From: a virus | Virus record (IMG/VR): IMGVR_UViG_3300025430_000045 | Location: 1 to 43,181 of that record | Length of the DNA stretch: 43,181 nt | Strand: one strand, 5' to 3' | Shown here: one piece after another, positions 38,337 through 43,181 of the stretch | How the letters are laid out: each line of letters opens with the position of its first letter | Numbering within the stretch: the first letter of the stretch is position 1 | Program-made: the position numbers and the translations under genes | Notes under the pieces: generated by a model | What the model was told of the DNA's origin: nothing | Databases searched by the model: none | What the model saw: the letters and a program-made list of their open reading frames with translations, nothing else

Positions 38337-38516
38337 TTACACTTTTTTGGCTTTGCGGGTAGTAGCTTTTTGTACGGTTGGTTTCTTTTTTACCTGTTTT
38401 TTAATAGTTTCTTTTTCCACAGGAAAAGACCAAGGCTCAACCACTTTACCAATTTCCATATCAATCTTAGGCATATAGCCTAATTTGTCCATAATCCAAG
38501 TAAATGTAAAGTTCAT
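38337..38516 (-). CDS. Small lysine-rich protein of the lysis region
   Basis: 59 residues: MNFTFTWIMDKLGYMPKIDM then EIGKVVEPWSFPVEKETIKK then QVKKKPTVQKATTRKAKKV. The first part (FTFTWIMDKLGYMPK) is typical of short phage proteins beginning MKF...IM.KLGY......, and the tail is strongly basic. One base separates it from the holin-like gene. Function unknown. Confidence 0.75.
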   Translation of the reverse strand: MNFTFTWIMDKLGYMPKIDMEIGKVVEPWSFPVEKETIKKQVKKKPTVQKATTRKAKKV

Positions 38517-38518
38517 AG

Positions 38519-38767
38519 TTATCCTAAAAGTGCAGTTACTTCAGCTTGTGTTAGTCCTAATGCTGTTAGTTTAGCTAGTGCAGAAGCCTTTGCGTCTTTA
38601 GCAGCTTGTTCAGCTTTTGCTTCGGCAGCTTGTAGTTCTACCAATTTAGCTTGTGCAGCAGCTAGGTCGTATTGAACTACTTGTTCGTTTTTGTCGTATG
38701 CGACATTACCACGCACAGTAACAATAGTTGAATTTAAAGCAAAAATTGCGTCAATAATTGTTGCCAT
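38519..38767 (-). CDS. Small Ala-rich protein
   Basis: 82 residues from the ATG at 38767, starting MATIIDAIFALNSTIVTVRG, with AGGAAG before it. Seven further residues are possible upstream, but those overlap the end of the previous gene. An N-terminal beta part (IVTVRGN.AYD) is followed by a long alanine-rich helix (AAAQAKLVELQAAEAKAEQA) ending LTALGLTQAEVTALLG, a common C-terminus among phage structural or chaperone-like proteins. Possibly a tail-fibre accessory; function not shown. Confidence 0.7.
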   Translation of the reverse strand: MATIIDAIFALNSTIVTVRGNVAYDKNEQVVQYDLAAAQAKLVELQAAEAKAEQAAKDAKASALAKLTALGLTQAEVTALLG

Positions 38768-38768
38768 A

Positions 38769-39200
38769 TTAGCTTCCTGAAATTTCAATTAATATAATAG
38801 AACCTACGCATGGGTCAATATTCCATGTTGCAGTACCGCCTCCAGTTTTTGCATAAATAGTATATGTAGTTGAAGAAGTTGTTGAAGGAGAATCAACAAT
38901 TCCCATATTTGCTGGAGCTTGCAAAGTTCCGCTTACATAGTATTCAACTAAACCTCTTGTGGAATCTCCAAGATTTGTAGAGCCTCTATAAATTGTTCCT
39001 GTCATGGTTTGACCAGATGCAGTTGATACCATGCCACCTGTAACTAAAACTAAAATTTTGCTTGTGGTGGATTGAGGGGTAATAGATGCAGAATATCCTG
39101 TTGAAACAAAAGATGTGCTACTTGTTCCAAAAGAAGATGTATAAGTAGACGAAACTACCTGCAATACTGTCTGACCACTACCATATAAAGATACTGACAT
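38769..39200 (-). CDS. Putative tail fibre / receptor-binding small protein
   Basis: 143 residues, starting MSVSLYGSGQTVLQVVSSTY. Ser/Thr-rich and beta-rich, with a repeated S-T-T pattern and a strand-rich C-terminus (GSIILIEISGS). The start SLYGSGQTVLQVVS resembles small phage fibre proteins. It is in a run of fibre-like genes, so it probably forms an exposed part of the tail. No catalytic motif. Confidence 0.65.
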   Translation of the reverse strand: MSVSLYGSGQTVLQVVSSTYTSSFGTSSTSFVSTGYSASITPQSTTSKILVLVTGGMVSTASGQTMTGTIYRGSTNLGDSTRGLVEYYVSGTLQAPANMGIVDSPSTTSSTTYTIYAKTGGGTATWNIDPCVGSIILIEISGS

Positions 39201-39209
39201 AATTATTCC

Positions 39210-39614
39210 TTAAACAGGATTAGCGATTGCAACGAGTTGTGCAGTCGTTGTAGCAGATGCAATGCTTGCCCGACCAGCCGTTAGTTCCGCAGTAAAGTCA
39301 GCATCAGATACAGCATTAGCAATACCAGCTAATGTATTTAATTGACGCTTTTGGGCTACTTGAACCGCAGCAGCATTGAATTGGGCTAGTTTAATAGCTT
39401 GTGCTTTAGTAAAGTTTACTGTTACTGTTGAGCCTGATAATTCCCAAGCATCAAAGAATTGAGCATCTGAGCCAGTAGGCAATACAGAATCATCAACAAT
39501 AATTGCACCAGCAGGGCAATCTTTTGTTAATACTTCACCAATAGGCAATTCACCTGTTGGTGTTGTTACAGAAACATTGCCATTATCATTTTTAAAAATT
39601 ATTACTTGGGTCAT
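39210..39614 (-). CDS. Tail fibre assembly-like protein
   Basis: 134 residues, starting MTQVIIFKNDNGNVSVTTPT. The N-terminal half (VLTKDCPAGAIIVDDSVLPTGSD.QFFDAWELSGSTVTV) and the helical C-terminal half (KAQAIKLAQFNAAAVQVAQK then RQLNTLAGIANAVSDADFTA) resemble fibre assembly or fibre-associated proteins in other phages. AAGGA precedes the ATG. May act as a chaperone for the adjacent fibres, by analogy. Confidence 0.65.
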   Translation of the reverse strand: MTQVIIFKNDNGNVSVTTPTGELPIGEVLTKDCPAGAIIVDDSVLPTGSDAQFFDAWELSGSTVTVNFTKAQAIKLAQFNAAAVQVAQKRQLNTLAGIANAVSDADFTAELTAGRASIASATTTAQLVAIANPV

Positions 39615-39627
39615 TTTTTTTCCTTTT

Positions 39628-40017
39628 TTATCTGAATACTGCTACACAAGCGGGTTGAACATCGTTTCCAGGATTGCTACCATAACCTTGAATCATTCTT
39701 AATGCTGATGCTGTTTTTTGAAAAGGAGAACCGTTTGAACCACAAATCATTAATTCTCTATTAATATCGCTTGGGTTATAAGAAGTAGCACAAGCTGTAA
39801 CACAATAATTGGCATCAGCTAAAGCATTAGTAAAATTAATTGTAAAATTTCCTGTGCTGTTATAGGTAACTGAACCTACATTATAAGATGCCAATATAGT
39901 TTGAGTTGTTAAACTATATGTAACCCAAGCCTTTGCACTACCATAAATGGCATTATCCATTGCTGTGCTATTACCAGCACCATCTTGAATTGTATCTGCG
40001 ACTATTGTTCCTGCCAT
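39628..40017 (-). CDS. Tail fibre-like protein, tandem paralogue 1
   Basis: 129 residues, starting MAGTIVADTIQDGAGNSTAM. It matches the neighbouring protein at 40028-40417 in start (MAGT.VA.TI), middle (KAWV.Y......T....NV.SVTY.STG.FT..F..A...ANY) and end (VAVF), so the pair arose by tandem duplication. Beta-rich, no enzyme motif; probably a receptor-facing or decoration domain. AAGGATAA lies before the start. Confidence 0.65.
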   Translation of the reverse strand: MAGTIVADTIQDGAGNSTAMDNAIYGSAKAWVTYSLTTQTILASYNVGSVTYNSTGNFTINFTNALADANYCVTACATSYNPSDINRELMICGSNGSPFQKTASALRMIQGYGSNPGNDVQPACVAVFR

Positions 40018-40027
40018 GATTTATCCT

Positions 40028-40417
40028 TTATGAACTGAATACTGCAACAGAAGCATATTTCGGGTTATCTAAACTTTGACCTTGATTCAAATAACTAATA
40101 TTAAATGATGTTGTTGAAGGGGCGTTATACCCATTTCCAAATAGCCAACTATAAATAACAGAATTTGATGCTGAATTAATTGATGCTGTTGCAATTGGGG
40201 CGTAATTTGCATTAGGCATGGCTGTGGCAAATGTAACTGTAAAAACTCCAGTAGATACATAAGTAACTGAACTTACATTAAAAGATTGAGTAATTGTGGG
40301 TGTTGTACCACTTACCCCATACATTACCCATGCTTTAGCAATACCAGCATAAGCATTATTGGTGCTAAATAGACCTGTATCGGTGTTAATTGTGTTTGCG
40401 ACTAGTGTGCCTGCCAT
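40028..40417 (-). CDS. Tail fibre-like protein, tandem paralogue 2
   Basis: 129 residues, starting MAGTLVANTINTDTGLFSTN. Same length and scaffold as the neighbour at 39628, with changes concentrated in the second half (GYNAPSTTSFNISYLNQGQS versus QKTASALRMIQGYGSNPGND), which is what recent duplication and receptor adaptation would give. AAGGA precedes the start. Confidence 0.65.
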   Translation of the reverse strand: MAGTLVANTINTDTGLFSTNNAYAGIAKAWVMYGVSGTTPTITQSFNVSSVTYVSTGVFTVTFATAMPNANYAPIATASINSASNSVIYSWLFGNGYNAPSTTSFNISYLNQGQSLDNPKYASVAVFSS

Positions 40418-40426
40418 AATTTTTCC

Positions 40427-41758
40427 TTAAACGATTACCCAACGTGAGCCAGTTGGTATAGTAACTGTGATACCTGTTGCTACCGTAATTGGTCCAGCAG
40501 ATTCACCATTATTTCCAGATGTCATTGTATAGTTAGAAGTAATGGTCTGTCCATTTTCGTAGACAACGCCTTGAGCCTGTGCCCCGCCACCTACTTGACC
40601 CCAATATCCAGTTGTATAGCTACCTACTGGAGATGCATTTGCCCCTGGGTTTGAAGCCATTGTGTAAGTAAATGTTGTAGTTCCTGTAACTGTAATACTA
40701 AATGTACCGTTATAAGCGGCTGGGGATGCCCCCGAAATAGTAACTACAGCACCCGTAGATAGTCCATGACTTGTGGATGTAGTTAAAGTAGCCGTTGTGG
40801 TAACAAAAGTAATGCTGGAAATAGCAGAACCAGCTTGAGCGTTATATCCTTCAAACTGATTGGTTGTTGTGTTATATCGGAACATACCATAATTAGGTAA
40901 TACAGATCTCTGGGCAGAAGTTCCTGAAGGAAGTGCAATTTCACCAGTACCAGTAAACAAAGCATCACTAGCAACAGTTAATACACCACCAATTTTAGCT
41001 GCTCCATATACACTTAAGTTGTTTGAAACATATGGATTTATTAGTGAAGAACCAGCATATCCATTGATGGCTTGTCCTGAAGAAATGGTTTGAGAAACAC
41101 TGATATTATATGTTCCAGCCTGTCCAGTTCCAGTACCCAAAGAAGTAATATAGGTTCCTGATGTAATGCCTGTTCCATACAATATTTGGCCTACAAAATA
41201 AGTTCCAGTTACCGTTCCACCAATTGTCAATACAGTTCCAGATATAGTAGATGAAGTGCTAGTTGCTACTGGATATGTATAAATTGCGTTAGAAAGAGAA
41301 GAATTACCTTGAACGGTTAAATTGCCGCCTACAATAAAGTTTCCAGTAGATCCAGACAAAGCAGAATAAAAGTTTGTCCCATCACAATAAACTAATGTTG
41401 TAGTACCATTTGGAATAGTAACTGTCGATCCCGTAGCGCCTCCAATGGTAATAGCATATCCTCCTGTAGTTTGATTAGATACAATGTAAGTCTTTGAAAC
41501 TAATGGAGTTATTACTTGATAAACTGCGGAATTTGTTCCAGTTACTATTAAAACTGCACTTCTGCCATCTGGAGACTGAGAAACGCCATTTAGGGTCTGT
41601 AATGTAAAGTTAGCATTGGACATCGTAATAGATGCCACTCCAGCTACGGCTTGTTCTATTAACGTCCAGTTTGTATTTGTGGTTGATCCCCAGGTGCCAG
41701 ACTGTTCACCATTACCAATTTCTTGTATTTTTAAGCTGGTTGTATATTGTGATGCCAT
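40427..41758 (-). CDS. Tail fibre protein, modular
   Basis: 443 residues, starting MASQYTTSLKIQEIGNGEQS. The N-terminal segment (SLKIQEIGNGEQSGTWGSTTNTNWTLIEQAVAGV) is typical of phage fibre attachment domains. A module at about 168-233 (GTGITSGTYITSLGTGTGQAGTYNISVSQ) matches part of the gp10-like tail protein, and another follows at about 313-378. The C-terminus (SAGPITVATGITVTIPTGSRWVIV) is shared with the fibre fragment at 42667. Likely part of the host-recognition apparatus. Confidence 0.8.
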   Translation of the reverse strand: MASQYTTSLKIQEIGNGEQSGTWGSTTNTNWTLIEQAVAGVASITMSNANFTLQTLNGVSQSPDGRSAVLIVTGTNSAVYQVITPLVSKTYIVSNQTTGGYAITIGGATGSTVTIPNGTTTLVYCDGTNFYSALSGSTGNFIVGGNLTVQGNSSLSNAIYTYPVATSTSSTISGTVLTIGGTVTGTYFVGQILYGTGITSGTYITSLGTGTGQAGTYNISVSQTISSGQAINGYAGSSLINPYVSNNLSVYGAAKIGGVLTVASDALFTGTGEIALPSGTSAQRSVLPNYGMFRYNTTTNQFEGYNAQAGSAISSITFVTTTATLTTSTSHGLSTGAVVTISGASPAAYNGTFSITVTGTTTFTYTMASNPGANASPVGSYTTGYWGQVGGGAQAQGVVYENGQTITSNYTMTSGNNGESAGPITVATGITVTIPTGSRWVIV

Positions 41759-41761
41759 AAA

Positions 41762-42667
41762 CTACCCTTGAGAATTGTTAATAGGGGTCCATACAGGGGT
41801 TTGAGTGTCATTAATTATAGTCCAATTAACGCTTCCTGTATTGTTAATATTGTTCCATGTAGACAATCCGTTGTCATTAATTTTTACCCAACCACGAGTG
41901 ACTAATGCATCTAAAAGGTAAGAATTTTCAAGAATTGACTCTAAAAACGCTGATTGCTGTGAACTAGAATCTAAAAGACTAAAGGTTTCTGTAATAGCTA
42001 ATGCAAAATGATTTATAGCTATAGCAGAGTCTGCGGGTTTAGAATCTTCTACAATACTTAAATAGAAAACACTAAAAATAGCTGCTATATCGGCCACCGT
42101 GCTATTTTCGGTAATAGCGGACTTAAATTGAGCAGCAATTGAATCTATTTCGGCTGCCACAAAATTTTCGGTAATAGCGGAATTAAATTGAGCAGCAATT
42201 GAAACCGTATCTGCAGGTATAAAATTTTCAGTTTTGGTTTGTAAAAATGCTGACTGTTGGGTATTTGAATCCCCTAAATTAACATTTTCTGTGTCAGTCT
42301 GCTTGGCTGCAAAGTATTGAACGCTAGAATCTCCAGCCCCTATGTTTTCGGTATCATTGACGGAAAACTGTGCTGCAATAGTAGGAGTATCTGCTGGATT
42401 TAAGTTTTCAGTAAGGGTTTGTAAAAAAGCACTTAGCTGAGTACTAGAATCATTTGAAGTTAGGGTTTCTACTATGCTTTCAAAAAATAATCCAGCTTCA
42501 GAATTAACATCGCCAGCAGTAAACGGTTCGGTTAAAGATTGTAAAAACGACCAGGTTTGTGTATTGCTATCTGCTGCTCCAAAATTTTCTGTAATTGAAA
42601 AAACAAATTGATTTCCGCCACCTAATGCAGCAAAAGGCGTTTGAGCAAAGGTAGATAAACCAAACAT
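41762..42667 (-). CDS. Tail fibre protein with twelve 20-residue repeats and four W-repeats
   Basis: 301 residues from the ATG at 42667, coupled as TAATG. Residues 26-265 are exactly twelve 20-residue units with consensus T-E-N-(F)-x-x-A-D-S-x(7)-F-x(4); no unit has an insertion. Residues about 259-301 carry an 11-residue W-x-x-I-N repeat (four times). The N-terminal 25 residues (MFGLSTFAQTPFAALGGGNQ) are non-repetitive. The regular repeat would give a rod or solenoid, as in a fibre shaft, and the W-repeats may be its tip. Units 7 and 8 are nearly identical in DNA. Confidence 0.85.
   Translation of the reverse strand: MFGLSTFAQTPFAALGGGNQFVFSITENFGAADSNTQTWSFLQSLTEPFTAGDVNSEAGLFFESIVETLTSNDSSTQLSAFLQTLTENLNPADTPTIAAQFSVNDTENIGAGDSSVQYFAAKQTDTENVNLGDSNTQQSAFLQTKTENFIPADTVSIAAQFNSAITENFVAAEIDSIAAQFKSAITENSTVADIAAIFSVFYLSIVEDSKPADSAIAINHFALAITETFSLLDSSSQQSAFLESILENSYLLDALVTRGWVKINDNGLSTWNNINNTGSVNWTIINDTQTPVWTPINNSQG
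42105..42203 (-). repeat. 60-bp tandem duplication within the 20-residue repeat array
   Basis: The segments starting at 42105 and 42165 match almost completely over about 39 bases at a 60-base spacing, and encode repeat units 7 and 8. It indicates recent expansion of the array by one unit. Confidence 0.8.
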
Positions 42668-43181
42668 TACACAACCACCCAACGAGAACCAGTAGCTATA
42701 GTAATAGTTGTACTTGTAGCTACAGTAAATGGCCCAGCACTTACCATATTGGACCCAGCAGCAAGAGAATAAGATGCTGTATTGGTATTAGCATTAACAA
42801 AAAATCCTTGGCTTGCTCTTTGAACAGGAGCTGCTTGGGTTGTCCCATCAAAAGTAAACGTAGAAAGCGACTGGAAAGCACTTGTACCATTACCATAAGG
42901 AATATAGTTGGCTGTTAAAGATGCCAATCCTGTACCGCCAGAGCCAACTGCAAGTGCTGTTCCCAAAGAAACAACACCAGCAGAACTAATAGTCATGGCA
43001 TCAGTAGCGCCATTATTTACAATAAAATGGATACCATTAGCGCTGTAAGTTCCAAGTGCTAAATCACCGCCATTTGTATAAATATAACCAGCATTTGCAA
43101 GGCTAAAGTTGCCTGTTCCTGTAAATGCGCTTGAATTAATACCAATATCAATATATTTGCCTAAGGAAGCAGTATCGTTAT
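42667..43181 (-). CDS. Tail fibre protein, 5' part outside the window
   Basis: The frame continues without a stop from the TAA at 42667-42669 to the window edge and reads NDTASLGKYIDIGINSSAFT near the edge, then GNFSLANAGYIYTNGGDLAL, before the internal Met at 42996. A start there would therefore be an artefact; the gene is longer. DTASLGKYIDIGINSS is a common phage fibre phrase. The C-terminus (SAGPFTVATSTTITIATGSR then WVVV) matches the one in the 443-residue fibre. Confidence 0.85.
   Translation of the reverse strand, partial: NDTASLGKYIDIGINSSAFTGTGNFSLANAGYIYTNGGDLALGTYSANGIHFIVNNGATDAMTISSAGVVSLGTALAVGSGGTGLASLTANYIPYGNGTSAFQSLSTFTFDGTTQAAPVQRASQGFFVNANTNTASYSLAAGSNMVSAGPFTVATSTTITIATGSRWVVV

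Noticed and set aside
38519-38788. Longer version of the Ala-rich protein with seven extra N-terminal residues
   Set aside because: The ribosome site AGGAAG fits the ATG at 38767, and the extra part overlaps the previous gene.
42667-42996. A 109-codon complete gene starting at the Met at 42996
   Set aside because: The frame stays open upstream to the window edge with typical fibre sequence, so this Met is internal.

Overview
The window is part of a tailed double-stranded DNA bacteriophage genome, 43,181 bases and cut at both ends. Coding is dense on both strands, genes are short and overlap by ATGA/TAATG, and there are no host housekeeping genes, rRNA or tRNA. A GH19 endolysin beside an Rz spanin with an embedded Rz1 lipoprotein implies a Gram-negative host. 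A P22 gp10-like tail protein, two glycine/alanine-rich presumed ejection proteins and no visible tape-measure gene suggest a podovirus. The fibre sequence style resembles freshwater or marine environmental phages. The host and habitat are inferences. Terminase, portal, capsid and DNA polymerase are not in the window.

Layout. (1) 1-4566, plus strand: about 20 very small, tightly coupled genes, mostly of unknown function, ending with a sigma-70 region-4-like DNA-binding protein. Two complete type I hammerhead ribozymes sit in gene junctions (150-197 and 2163-2213). Each is followed by the same ACTGCTAGGAG ribosome-binding leader and a start codon about 25 nt after the predicted cleavage site. 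(2) 4523-8383, minus strand: Toprim primase, superfamily 2 helicase, a coiled-coil protein, a nuclease-like protein, a roughly 520-nt noncoding block rich in hairpins, and a YbcO-like HNH nuclease. (3) 8470-10503, plus strand: metallophosphoesterase, Ntn-hydrolase-like protein and 2-oxoglutarate-oxygenase-like protein. (4) 10495-17297, minus strand: sulfotransferase, a set of small early proteins (some partly duplicated), then a recombination module with a Sak3-type annealing protein and a RecB/Cas4-like PD-(D/E)XK exonuclease. (5) 17385-17735, plus strand: RusA-like resolvase. (6) 17704-43181, minus strand: one long late operon. Read 5' to 3' it runs through fibre proteins, the lysis cassette, the gp10-like tail hub, ejection proteins with an embedded GNAT gene, and an 11.3-kb gene for a 3,754-residue polyvalent protein (methylase, helicase and zincin).

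How it fits together. The replication and recombination genes (primase, helicase, annealing protein, exonuclease, RusA) would support phage DNA synthesis and branched-DNA processing. The giant protein is probably injected with the DNA and may protect it from host restriction. The plus-strand micro-genes are probably early host-takeover functions, whose mRNA may be cut into segments by the hammerhead ribozymes. The lysis genes lie between the fibre and tail genes in the late operon.

The most interesting observations are the twin hammerhead ribozymes with shared leaders, the giant polyvalent protein, a fibre protein made of twelve exact 20-residue repeats followed by 11-residue tryptophan repeats, a domain shared between the tail hub and a fibre, the overlooked Rz1 gene, the structured RNA at 7748-7899, and the metabolic cargo genes.
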